Source: Chloroflexota bacterium
Lineage (GTDB): Bacteria > Chloroflexota > Anaerolineae > DTPP01
Assembly: GCA_012514615.1 (NCBI GenBank)
Contig: JAAYZY010000239.1
Coordinates: forward strand, 1-8,527
Direction: 5' to 3'
DNA length: 8,527 bases
Shown here one piece after another: positions 1-6,390 of the stretch. Position numbers and translations under genes: made by a program. Position 1 is the first letter of the stretch, and each line of letters starts with the position of its first letter. The notes below the pieces were generated by a model. It was not told where the DNA came from, ran no database searches, and saw only the letters and a list, made by a program, of their open reading frames with translations.

Positions 1-1507
1 CGTGCAGCAGGGTGGGGGCCATGTCCACAATGCCGGCCCCCTCCAGGCGGCCCGGACGGATGTTGCACCCCCAGGCCAGCAAGATCCCCTCCATGTCGTG
101 CTGGCCCGAGAGGTCGGCCACGAAGAGCACCTCTTGGCCCCGGCCCAGGCGCATCACCACGTCTTGGGGCTGAGCGCGCCAATCCACCGCAGCCACGTGG
201 TAGCGTGGGTCCAGCAGGCCCACCACATCGGGGGCTTCGTCGGCATGGGGCCCGTGGTAGAGCTCCTCCCGCCGAAACACCTGCTCGAAGACCGGCAGCC
301 CTGTCTGGGGGTCGCACAGGGTCCTCAGGCCGGCCAGGAGCTCCCCCCGCAGCGCCTCGTATTCCGCTCCCGGCGCCACAATCCCGCTCGGCTCCCGCCC
401 CCGCAGGTTGACGTAGAGGTTGCCCATGGTCCCCACGGCGTAGGCCCGGGTGCGCGACCAGTCTACCCCTTGATAGGCCATGGCCGAGTGCAGCCGCCCC
501 TTCAGTCCCGGCAGGAGACGGAACGCCCGCTCTTTGAGGTCGCCTAAGCCGGGGAGATGCAACAAGCCCACCCCGCGGCGCATCAGGCCAGGCAGCCAGC
601 CGCCGCCCTGGGCGCTGAGGTGCAGGTACCCTTTTTGGGCCAACCATTGATTCAGGTAGACCGCGCCGGTCAGCGGGCCGAACCCGTGATCGGAAACGAC
701 GAAGACGGCGGTGCTCTCATCGACCAGCCCTTCTAGCAGCTGCCCCAGTCCGGCATCCACCTGGCGGTAGACGTCCAAGATCACATGGCCGTACTGCGTC
801 GCACCTTCTTCCGTGTAGAGAGGGTGGCAGGGGTCCATGTACTGCCAGAACTTGTGGCAGACGCGATCCGGCGCGCCGTAGACCACGGCCAGGAGGTCCC
901 ACGGGCGGGTGGCGGCCAGGTGCAGGGCAGCCGCTGTGCGCAGGCGGGTCATCTCTGCCAGGCGGGCCAAGAGCGCCTCCGCTGAGGCGGCATCCAGCCG
1001 CCCCCGCTCAATGTCCACGTTGATGATGTAGCCGCCTATCGCCTCCCGGAGCTCCTGGTAGATGCCCTCAGGGTAGGTGAAGCGGCTGTTCTCGCCCGGC
1101 GACATGAGGCCGCCCATGAGCACGCCGTTCACTGGCGTGGGGGGGTAAGTCATGGGCACGTTGATGGCGATGACCGGCCGCTCCCGGTCGCTGAGGATGC
1201 GCCACAGAGTGCGGGCGCGCTGGCGCCGTCCGTTGACGTACTCCAACTCGTAGGCGCCGGTCTTGCGTTGCAGGAAACCGTAGATGCCGTGCTTGCCGTT
1301 CTGCACCCCCGTGGCGAAGGTGGCCCAGGCCTGCTCGGACGACGGCTGGATCGTGGAGCGCAGGACGCCCCAGGCCCCCTCCCGCAGCAAGCGGGCCAGG
1401 TTTGGCAGGTGGCCCGCTTCGGCCCAAGGCCGCACCAGGCGGAAGGTAGCGCCGTCCAGGCCGATGGCCAGCACCCGCTGGGCGGGTTCTGGTTGAGTGT
1501 GCGACAT
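1..1507 (-). CDS. Alkaline-phosphatase-superfamily type I phosphodiesterase/nucleotide pyrophosphatase-like protein, 3' end cut by window
   Basis: An uninterrupted frame of 502 codons starts at the ATG at 1507 and runs off the left edge without a stop. The fold's metal-site motifs are all visible: Asp18 in GLDGATF, a nucleophile region around Ser56-Ser57 followed by TFATG and GKHGIYGF (63-78), Asp214 and His218 in GAPDRVCH, Asp273-His274 in SDHGFG, and His470 in GQHDMEGIL. The DMAPTLLH near residue 500 is the usual C-terminal 'D-APT-LH' segment, so probably only a few dozen residues are missing. Members of this family hydrolyse phosphodiesters or phosphate esters, often of nucleotides or lipid head groups; the substrate here is unknown. 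There is no signal peptide or membrane segment at the visible N-terminus, so it is probably cytoplasmic. The start at 1507 is preferred over the in-frame ATG at 1513 because a GGAG lies six bases before it. It has its own promoter and is not clearly a his gene. Confidence 0.88.
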   Translation of the reverse strand, partial: MSHTQPEPAQRVLAIGLDGATFRLVRPWAEAGHLPNLARLLREGAWGVLRSTIQPSSEQAWATFATGVQNGKHGIYGFLQRKTGAYELEYVNGRRQRARTLWRILSDRERPVIAINVPMTYPPTPVNGVLMGGLMSPGENSRFTYPEGIYQELREAIGGYIINVDIERGRLDAASAEALLARLAEMTRLRTAAALHLAATRPWDLLAVVYGAPDRVCHKFWQYMDPCHPLYTEEGATQYGHVILDVYRQVDAGLGQLLEGLVDESTAVFVVSDHGFGPLTGAVYLNQWLAQKGYLHLSAQGGGWLPGLMRRGVGLLHLPGLGDLKERAFRLLPGLKGRLHSAMAYQGVDWSRTRAYAVGTMGNLYVNLRGREPSGIVAPGAEYEALRGELLAGLRTLCDPQTGLPVFEQVFRREELYHGPHADEAPDVVGLLDPRYHVAAVDWRAQPQDVVMRLGRGQEVLFVADLSGQHDMEGILLAWGCNIRPGRLEGAGIVDMAPTLLH

Positions 1508-1513
1508 GGGCAT

Positions 1514-1520
1514 CTCCTAA
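1514..1520 (-). promoter_or_regulatory. Ribosome binding site of the phosphodiesterase gene
   Basis: The minus strand reads TTAGGAG followed by ATGCCC and then the ATG at 1507. GGAG is six bases from that ATG but directly abuts the alternative in-frame ATG at 1513. This decides the start in favour of 1507. Confidence 0.75.
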
Positions 1521-1531
1521 GCGAAAAGCGA

Positions 1532-1550
1532 CGCCCACGGACTGCGGGCG
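1532..1550 (-). promoter_or_regulatory. Possible stem-loop at the 5' end of the phosphodiesterase mRNA
   Basis: CGCCC (1546-1550 read on the minus strand) pairs with GGGCG (1532-1536) around a 9-nt loop. The flanks AAGCG (1549-1553) and CGCTT (1526-1530) are also complementary, giving an alternative or extended pairing. With the expected start of transcription near 1553-1554, the structure would sit at the very 5' end of the mRNA and leave the ribosome site free. It could protect the transcript; TTTT follows the extended stem, so a weak terminator or attenuator is an alternative. This is inference from base pairing only. Confidence 0.35.
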
Positions 1551-1560
1551 CTTGCTCCGG

Positions 1561-1589
1561 ATTCTAGTGCAACCGCACCCCTTTGTCAA
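1561..1589 (-). promoter_or_regulatory. Near-consensus sigma-70 promoter for the phosphodiesterase gene
   Basis: On the minus strand a perfect -35 box TTGACA (1584-1589) is followed by a 17-nt spacer (1567-1583) and the -10 box TAGAAT (1561-1566), one mismatch from TATAAT. Initiation is expected near 1553-1554, giving a leader of about 46 nt before the ATG at 1507. It lies in the only sizeable non-coding gap of the window and points at the downstream gene. The spacer holds a small inverted repeat, GTGC-GGTT-GCAC (1567-1578), abutting the -10 box, which might be an operator or chance. An AT-richer hexamer pair with ideal spacing in such GC-rich DNA is unlikely to be accidental. Confidence 0.75.
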
Positions 1590-1620
1590 GCGTCCTCCGC
1601 ACTGGGCTGCCGACCGGGCC

Positions 1621-2679
1621 TCACGGGGCCAGGGCGCGGCCCTGGCGGGCTCGCCTCAGGCGAGCCAGGAGGCTGGCGCAGGCCCGTGGCTCCGGCGCAA
1701 AGAAGTACTGTACCGGCGTGGCCACCACCCGCCCACTGCCGGCGCTTCGCAGCAGGTCGACGGCCTGGGTCAGGTGAGCCTCCGGGCACAGCAGGGTGAC
1801 GCTCCAGCGGGGTTCGCCCGTGGCCAAGGTGGGCAGCTCGGCCACGCCCTGCACCACGGGCCCTTCGCTGTCGGCTGGCAGACGCAGTCGCTTCACCACC
1901 GCTTCGGCCGAAAGGCCGGGCAGGTCGCTGATCAAAGTGAAGAAGCGGCGACCTGTGAGGGTGGCTTCCATCTTCTCCACCATGCGCCGGGCCACCTCCT
2001 GCACCGCCGGCCGGCTCAGCAGCGCCCTCTCGTTGCCGATGAGACAGGCCTCCGAATGCAGCACCGTCCCCCCGTTGATCTCCTTGAGGCGGTTCTCCCG
2101 CAGGGTGGTGCGGGTGGCCGTGAGATCGATGACCAGATCGGCGTAGCCCAACGCCGGCGCGGCCTCAATGGCGCCGTGGGCCGCCACGATGCTGAAGTGG
2201 GAGATCTCGTTCTCGTAGAGGAACGCTCGGGTAAGGTGAGCGAACTTCGTGGCCACCAGCAGGTCTCGGCCGTGGGTCTGGCGGAAGTCCAGCGCCATGT
2301 CGCTGAGGTCTGCCACCGATTCCACGTCCAGCCAGCCCTCGGGCACGGCCAACACCAGGTCGCAGCCTCCGTAGCCCAACGCGTCGTGGATCACCAGGGT
2401 CTGATCGCCGCGGTGCGCCCCTTCCGCCACCAGGTCCAGGCCGGTGATGCCCAGGTCCACGGTGCCCTGGGCCACCTGGATGACGATGTCTTCGGCCCGT
2501 TGGAAGAGCACCCGAAGCTGGGGGATGGCCGGCATCCTTGCCTCGTATTGGCGAGGGTTGATCTTGGAGACCCGCAACCCGCAGGCTGCCAGGAAGCTCA
2601 AGGTCCCTTCCTCCAAAGAGCCTTTGCTGGGCAGCGCCAAGACCACCGTCTCGGCGCCGGCGTTCTCAGGGTTGGCCAT
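1621..2679 (-). CDS. hisG: ATP phosphoribosyltransferase, long form with C-terminal ACT-like domain
   Basis: 352 aa. It catalyses the first and normally feedback-controlled step, joining PRPP to ATP to make phosphoribosyl-ATP. The catalytic part (about 10-225) begins with VVLALPSKGSLEEG and contains VDLGITGLD (75-82). The PRPP-binding region is GAIEAAPALG (169-178) followed by DLTATRTTLREN (185-196). A segment of about 100 residues follows (about 228-333), with RRFFTLI at 244-250 and GSGRVVATPVQYFF at 315-327, resembling the regulatory HisG_C domain. Short HisG enzymes that depend on HisZ are only about 210 aa, so this is a long form despite the HisZ-like gene directly upstream. The PRPP loop has Arg190 where the usual STGTTL-type loop has Gly. 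The ATG at 2679 overlaps the end of hisZ by 14 nt and has AGGAG eight bases upstream. It is the last his gene in the block. Confidence 0.93.
   Translation of the reverse strand: MANPENAGAETVVLALPSKGSLEEGTLSFLAACGLRVSKINPRQYEARMPAIPQLRVLFQRAEDIVIQVAQGTVDLGITGLDLVAEGAHRGDQTLVIHDALGYGGCDLVLAVPEGWLDVESVADLSDMALDFRQTHGRDLLVATKFAHLTRAFLYENEISHFSIVAAHGAIEAAPALGYADLVIDLTATRTTLRENRLKEINGGTVLHSEACLIGNERALLSRPAVQEVARRMVEKMEATLTGRRFFTLISDLPGLSAEAVVKRLRLPADSEGPVVQGVAELPTLATGEPRWSVTLLCPEAHLTQAVDLLRSAGSGRVVATPVQYFFAPEPRACASLLARLRRARQGRALAP
1629..1645 (-). repeat. Inverted repeat in the 3' end of hisG (distal of two)
   Basis: CCAGGGC (1629-1635) and GCCCTGG (1639-1645) form a perfect 7-bp stem with a 3-nt loop, within the last ten codons of hisG. 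No T-tract follows on the minus strand, so it is not a classical intrinsic terminator. It could be a 3' stabilising or pausing structure, or simply GC-rich coding sequence. Confidence 0.45.
1648..1666 (-). repeat. Inverted repeat in the 3' end of hisG (proximal of two)
   Basis: GGCTCGCCT (1648-1656) and AGGCGAGCC (1658-1666) are perfect inverted copies separated by one base; in RNA this would be a 7-bp stem with a CTCAG-type 5-nt loop. It lies two bases from the second inverted repeat, making two tandem hairpins in the last roughly 45 nt of hisG. Function is not known. Confidence 0.5.
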
Positions 2680-4195
2680 ATCCCTCGCTCCTCTCCCCGC
2701 TGGGGCTGGCTGCGGCCAAGGCCTCCTCCAGGCATGCCAGCGAGACGCTCTGCTGGGTGCGGCTGGGCAAATGACGCAGCAGCACGGCCTGCCTCGCCCG
2801 CTCGTCGCCCCCGGCGATGACCACCCAGGGGATGCCGCGGCGGTCTGCCAGCCGCAGGCTCTGCCCCAGGCCGACGCCTTCCTTGACCTGCAGCTCTGCT
2901 TGCCAGCCAGCCGCACGTAGCCGTTGGGCCACGGCGATGGCGTAGGGCGCGTCGCTGGCCTCCACCGGAGCCACCAGGAGGTCGGCAGGCGGCTGGGCCT
3001 CCGGGGGCTCGGCGGGGCGGGGGAGGCAGTCCAGCACGCGCTCCAGACCGATGGCGAAGCCCACCGCCGGCACGGCTTGGGCGCTGCCCAGCTCGCTTAG
3101 CAGGTGGTCGTAGCGGCCACCGCCGCAGAGCTGGGCGTCTGGCTCCAACTCGTCCAGGCTGTGGATCTCGAAGACAATGCCGGTGTAGTAGTGCAGGCCG
3201 CGGCCCATGCCCAGGTCTAGCCAGAGGGCCTCGGCCGGCAGGTCGTAGGCCTGGGCCAGCGCCACGCAGGCTTCCAGCTCCGCCAGGCCGTCGCTGTGCC
3301 ACCCTTGGGCGGCCAGGTAGGCCCGCGCCGCTGGCAGGGCTTCTTGGACCGGACCGGTCAGACGGTGCAGCTCCTCCACGGCATCCAGCGCCCGGCGGAT
3401 GCGCTGCAGGTCCCGGCGGGTCTGGCGCTTGGCGGTGAGGCGTTCGGCGATCTCTTCGGCGCTGCGCGTGCCCAAGAAGCCGCCCTGGGCGGTCAGCAGG
3501 GCGGTCACCGTGTCGGTGGCTGCGCCGTTGGCGCCCTGCAGGGCAGCGCTGGCGGCGGCCTCGGCGGCCCCCTCTCCGTAGAGCGAGCCCAGGAGCTTCT
3601 CCACGTGGCTGCGGCCGTGGTGCGGCTTGCGCAGGCTTTCCAGGTGGCGCAGGACGAACTGCTGGCCACGCTGGCTCAGGTCCATGCGACCCAGCAGCTC
3701 CTGGACGATCCCCACATGGCCCAGCGACACGCGATACCCCTGAACTCCGGCGCGGGAGAGCGCCACACAGGCCAGGGCGATGGCCTCGGCATCGGCCGAT
3801 GGCCCGTCCCCTCCCAGCATCTCGCCGCCCATCATGGTGAACTGCCGCGACCGGCCCCGCTGAGGGGTCTCCAGGCGGAAAACCGGGCCAGCGTACTGGA
3901 GGCGGATGGGCCGCGGCCAGCCTTGCATCTTTTCCACGAAGAGCCGGGCTACCGAGACGGTGAACTCCGGCCGCAGACAGAGCCGCCGTCTGCCTTGCTC
4001 CAGGGTGAACAAGCGCAAGCCCGGCCGTTGACCGGCTTTGGCCAGGAAGAGCTCCACATACTCCAAGGCCGGCGTGTCCACAAGCCCGTAGCCGAAAGAC
4101 GTCAGGGTCCGTTGCAGGGTGCGCTGGCACGCCTGGAGGGCCCGCGCTTCGTCCGGCAGGCGGTCGCTGAGGCCGCTGGGGCGGGCGACTCTCAT
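2666..4195 (-). CDS. hisZ: HisZ-type regulatory subunit / histidyl-tRNA synthetase paralogue with anticodon-binding-like C-terminus
   Basis: 509 aa, homologous to class II histidyl-tRNA synthetase (HisRS). Motif 2 is visible as LRPEFT (74-79) and FRLETPQRGRSRQF (106-119), with the motif 2 Arg107. The second HisRS signature is GRGLHYYTG (331-339), followed by GGGRYD (358-363). Residues 405-492 look like the anticodon-binding domain of HisRS (DLLVAPV near 405, GIPWVVIAGGDE at 454-465). Against a true HisRS, Met121 replaces the histidine-binding Gln of RQFHQ, and His335 replaces Asp in RGLDYY, arguing against aminoacylation. Most HisZ proteins activate short HisG and lack the C-terminal domain, so both this length and the long HisG next door are odd. 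The region about 190-320 is a long insertion domain. It starts at the ATGA overlap with hisE; its ribosome site (GGGGGCAGG) is poor, suggesting coupling. A functional second HisRS is the main alternative. Confidence 0.75.
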   Translation of the reverse strand: MRVARPSGLSDRLPDEARALQACQRTLQRTLTSFGYGLVDTPALEYVELFLAKAGQRPGLRLFTLEQGRRRLCLRPEFTVSVARLFVEKMQGWPRPIRLQYAGPVFRLETPQRGRSRQFTMMGGEMLGGDGPSADAEAIALACVALSRAGVQGYRVSLGHVGIVQELLGRMDLSQRGQQFVLRHLESLRKPHHGRSHVEKLLGSLYGEGAAEAAASAALQGANGAATDTVTALLTAQGGFLGTRSAEEIAERLTAKRQTRRDLQRIRRALDAVEELHRLTGPVQEALPAARAYLAAQGWHSDGLAELEACVALAQAYDLPAEALWLDLGMGRGLHYYTGIVFEIHSLDELEPDAQLCGGGRYDHLLSELGSAQAVPAVGFAIGLERVLDCLPRPAEPPEAQPPADLLVAPVEASDAPYAIAVAQRLRAAGWQAELQVKEGVGLGQSLRLADRRGIPWVVIAGGDERARQAVLLRHLPSRTQQSVSLACLEEALAAASPSGERSEGYGQP

Positions 4196-4503
4196 GGCCT
4201 GCCCCCGTTCTGGCGCGGCGAGCGGCGACGGCGCAGCTCGGCGTAGACTTGCTCGGGCGGCACGTTGCACTGGGCCAGCGCCACCCACAGGTGGTAGAGC
4301 AGGTCGGCGGCCTCCCAGGCGACCTGTTCCGTCTGGCCTCCCTTGGCGGCCACAATCACTTCGATGGCCTCCTCGCCCAGCTTCTTGACGATCTCGTCGG
4401 TGCCGGCCTGGAAGAGCCGGCTGGTGTACGACTGCGCGCTGGGCGCGCCCTGACGCTCCCGAATCACGGCCCACAGCTCGCTGAGGATATCCGATTCGTT
4501 CAT
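4192..4503 (-). CDS. hisE: Phosphoribosyl-ATP pyrophosphohydrolase
   Basis: 103 aa, an all-alpha MazG-like pyrophosphohydrolase that converts phosphoribosyl-ATP to phosphoribosyl-AMP and pyrophosphate, the second step of the pathway. The metal-binding helix is visible as [10 protein letters not shown] (40-49), with Glu44, Glu45 and Glu48, and the second acidic helix as [13 protein letters not shown] (64-76), with Glu64 and Asp67. Length is normal for a stand-alone HisE. The start is the ATG within the ATGA overlap with the hisI stop, with AGGGAG eight bases upstream. HisE and HisI are fused in many bacteria; here they are adjacent, separate genes in different frames. The last dozen residues are Arg-rich and not part of the conserved fold. 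Confidence 0.93.
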   Translation of the reverse strand: MNESDILSELWAVIRERQGAPSAQSYTSRLFQAGTDEIVKKLGEEAIEVIVAAKGGQTEQVAWEAADLLYHLWVALAQCNVPPEQVYAELRRRRSPRQNGGRP

Positions 4504-4829
4504 GGAGTCAACTCCCTGTAGAAACAACTGCGGCGTCCGGTGTGGCAGGCCACGCCGCGCTGCCGAACACGCAGCAACAAGGCATCGCCGTCGCAATCCA
4601 CGCAGATCTCTTGGATCTCTTGGATGTGGCCGCTGGTGGCCCCTTTGTGCCACAGCTCGCCCCGAGAGCGGCTCCAGAAGTGGGTCTGCCCGGTCTCCAG
4701 GCTGAGGCGCAACGACTCGGCGTTCATGTAGGCCAGCATCAGCACCTGGCCGTTGTCGGCGTCCTGCACGATGGCCGGCGCCAAGCCGCGCCCATCCCAT
4801 GCGATGGCTTCAACGCAGACGTTGTTCAT
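4500..4829 (-). CDS. hisI: Phosphoribosyl-AMP cyclohydrolase
   Basis: 109 aa, a small cytoplasmic zinc enzyme that opens the adenine ring of phosphoribosyl-AMP to give ProFAR (third step). The family's signatures are complete: LMLAYMN (30-36), [17 protein letters not shown] (51-67), the magnesium-binding DCDGD (78-82), and the zinc cysteines Cys79, Cys95 (in VACHTG) and Cys102 (in SCFY). The start at 4829 lies in an ATGA overlap with the end of hisF and has GAGGA seven bases upstream. The same frame stays open further upstream to 5231, but that part is antisense to nothing and in a shadow frame of hisF, so it is excluded. Length and motifs are those of a stand-alone HisI without a HisE domain. 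Confidence 0.95.
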   Translation of the reverse strand: MNNVCVEAIAWDGRGLAPAIVQDADNGQVLMLAYMNAESLRLSLETGQTHFWSRSRGELWHKGATSGHIQEIQEICVDCDGDALLLRVRQRGVACHTGRRSCFYRELTP

Positions 4830-5599
4830 GGCGTCATCCTCACGCGTACCCCGTGGGCCGCCAAGTAGCTCTTCACTTCCCGAATGGAGAGCTGGCGGTA
4901 GTGGAAAAGCGAAGCCGCCAGCGCCGCCTCGGCCCCGCCCACGGTGAGAGCCTGGAGGAAATGCTCCGGCGTGCCTGCGCCGCCGGAGGCGATGACCGGC
5001 ACGTCCACCGCCCCAGAGATGGCCGCCAGCAGCTCCAGGTCGTACCCGTTCTTTGTGCCGTCGGAATCCATGCTGGTCACCAGCAGCTCGCCCGCTCCCA
5101 ACTCCACGGCCTGGCGGGCCCAGGCCACCGCGTCGCGACCAGTGGGTGTGCGGCCGCCGTGGAGGTAGACCTCCCAAGAGGAGGCCGGGCTCCCCGATCG
5201 CCGTCGGGCGTCGATGGCCACCACTACGCACTGGCTACCGAAGCGGCGCGCCGCCTCGGCGATGAGGGATGGGTTCTGCGCCGCCGCGGTGTTCAGCGAG
5301 GCCTTGTCTGCCCCGGCCCGCAGCATGTCGGCGATGTCGTCGGCGGTGCGCAGCCCGCCGCCCACGGTGAAGGGGATGAACACCTGCGCCGCGGTCCGCT
5401 CCACCACATCCCGCATGATGCCGCGCCGTTCGTGGGAAGCGGTGATGTCCAAGAAGACCAGCTCGTCGGCCCCCTCGCCGTCGTAGAAGCGGGCGCTTTC
5501 CACTGGGTCGCCGGCGTCTTGCAGGTTCACGAACTGGACCCCCTTGACCACCCGCCCGTCGCGGACGTCCAGGCAGGGGATGATCCGTTTGGCTAACAT
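4826..5599 (-). CDS. hisF: Imidazole glycerol phosphate synthase, cyclase subunit
   Basis: 257 aa, a (beta/alpha)8 barrel that uses ammonia from HisH to turn PRFAR into imidazole glycerol phosphate and AICAR. Both catalytic aspartates are in place: Asp11 in RIIPCLDV and Asp130 in VVVAIDAR. Phosphate-binding loops are seen as FTVGGGLR (77-84), [15 protein letters not shown], and the VIASGGAG segment. Length matches the family (about 253 aa). The start ATG at 5599 overlaps the hisA stop by 7 nt; GGAGG seven bases upstream lies inside the hisA tail. Being directly after hisA and two genes from hisH, it fits assembly of the HisH-HisF complex from one transcript. Nothing in the sequence suggests loss of activity. 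Confidence 0.97.
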   Translation of the reverse strand: MLAKRIIPCLDVRDGRVVKGVQFVNLQDAGDPVESARFYDGEGADELVFLDITASHERRGIMRDVVERTAAQVFIPFTVGGGLRTADDIADMLRAGADKASLNTAAAQNPSLIAEAARRFGSQCVVVAIDARRRSGSPASSWEVYLHGGRTPTGRDAVAWARQAVELGAGELLVTSMDSDGTKNGYDLELLAAISGAVDVPVIASGGAGTPEHFLQALTVGGAEAALAASLFHYRQLSIREVKSYLAAHGVRVRMTP

Positions 5600-6390
5600 G
5601 GTCTGCCCTCCCCAGGTCCTGAAGATGGCGCGTTCTGCGCCAGCCGCAGCAGATCGGCCAGGCGCAGTCGCCCGGTGTAGAGGGCTCGGCCCACCACCAT
5701 CCCTTCCACGCCCAAGGGTCCCAGGGCGATGACCTCGCGGGCGTGGGCGGCGGTGGCGATGCCGCCGGAGGCGATGACCTGCAGGCCGCTCTCGACGGCG
5801 ATCTCGGCAGTGGCCTCAAGGTTGGGGCCAACGCCGGTTCCGTCGCGGGCGATGTCGGTGTAGACGCAGCGGCAGACCCCCATCTCCCGCATCTGCCGGG
5901 CGAACTGCAGGTCTGAGACGGCGGTGGCTTCACGCCAAGCCTGGGCTGCCAGTCGGCGGTCTCGGGCATCCAGCGCCACCACGATGCGCTCGGCGCCGTG
6001 CCGCTGCACCGCCTGCTGCACGGACTGCGGCTGGCGCAGAGCCAGCGTGCCCAGGATCACCCGCGCAGCGCCCAGATCCAGAGCCCGGGCGATGTCGTCT
6101 GGCGAGCGCAGGCCCCCGCCCAACTGCACCCGGGTCGGGATCTCTCTCAGGATGCGCTCGATGACCACCTCGTTGGGCGAGTCCTCCTGCAGCGCCCCAT
6201 CGAGGTTGACGATGTGCAGCCAGGCCGCCCCTTCGGCTGCCCAGCGTTCGGCCATGGCCAAGGGGTCTTCCGAGAAGGTGGTCTGGCGGTCGAACCGCCC
6301 CTGATGCAGGCGCACACAGCGTCCCTGCCTCAGGTCGATGGCTGGGAAGACCTGCAACAGCGCCGCAGCGGGTGAGCCCTGGTCGCTCAT
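5593..6390 (-). CDS. hisA: ProFAR isomerase (phosphoribosyl-formimino-AICAR-phosphate isomerase)
   Basis: 265 aa, a (beta/alpha)8 barrel related to HisF that performs the Amadori rearrangement of ProFAR to PRFAR. Asp19 in FPAIDLRQG and Asp141 in VVALDAR are the expected catalytic acids. Phosphate-binding loops are LGGGLRS (90-96), [14 protein letters not shown] (177-190) and VIASGGI (205-211), followed by [11 protein letters not shown]. Compared with most HisA proteins, which begin a few residues before the PAIDL strand, this start adds about 12 residues. It is kept because the ATG at 6390 makes an ATGA overlap with hisH and has a GGTGGGAG just upstream; a TTG at codon 12 is a less likely alternative. 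The C-terminal tail after residue 252 is Gly/Pro-rich and overlaps the hisF start. The open frame continues to 6603, but that part lies within hisH in a shadow frame. Confidence 0.96.
   Translation of the reverse strand: MSDQGSPAAALLQVFPAIDLRQGRCVRLHQGRFDRQTTFSEDPLAMAERWAAEGAAWLHIVNLDGALQEDSPNEVVIERILREIPTRVQLGGGLRSPDDIARALDLGAARVILGTLALRQPQSVQQAVQRHGAERIVVALDARDRRLAAQAWREATAVSDLQFARQMREMGVCRCVYTDIARDGTGVGPNLEATAEIAVESGLQVIASGGIATAAHAREVIALGPLGVEGMVVGRALYTGRLRLADLLRLAQNAPSSGPGEGRPC

Noticed and set aside
1068..1589. 173-codon minus-strand frame over the start of the phosphodiesterase
   Set aside because: I considered a frameshift, but codon-by-codon reading from 1507 to 1 gives one unbroken frame with all family motifs, so this is a shadow frame and would also begin upstream of the -10 box.
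1552..2820. 422-codon plus-strand open frame
   Set aside because: It lies opposite hisG, which has recognisable motifs throughout; the plus-strand product is His/Gln/Arg-rich with no family resemblance. GC-rich DNA commonly gives such antisense frames.
2598..4355. 585-codon minus-strand open frame
   Set aside because: It is an alternative frame spanning hisE, hisZ and the start of hisG; composition is Arg/Pro/Gly-rich and it breaks none of the supported genes.
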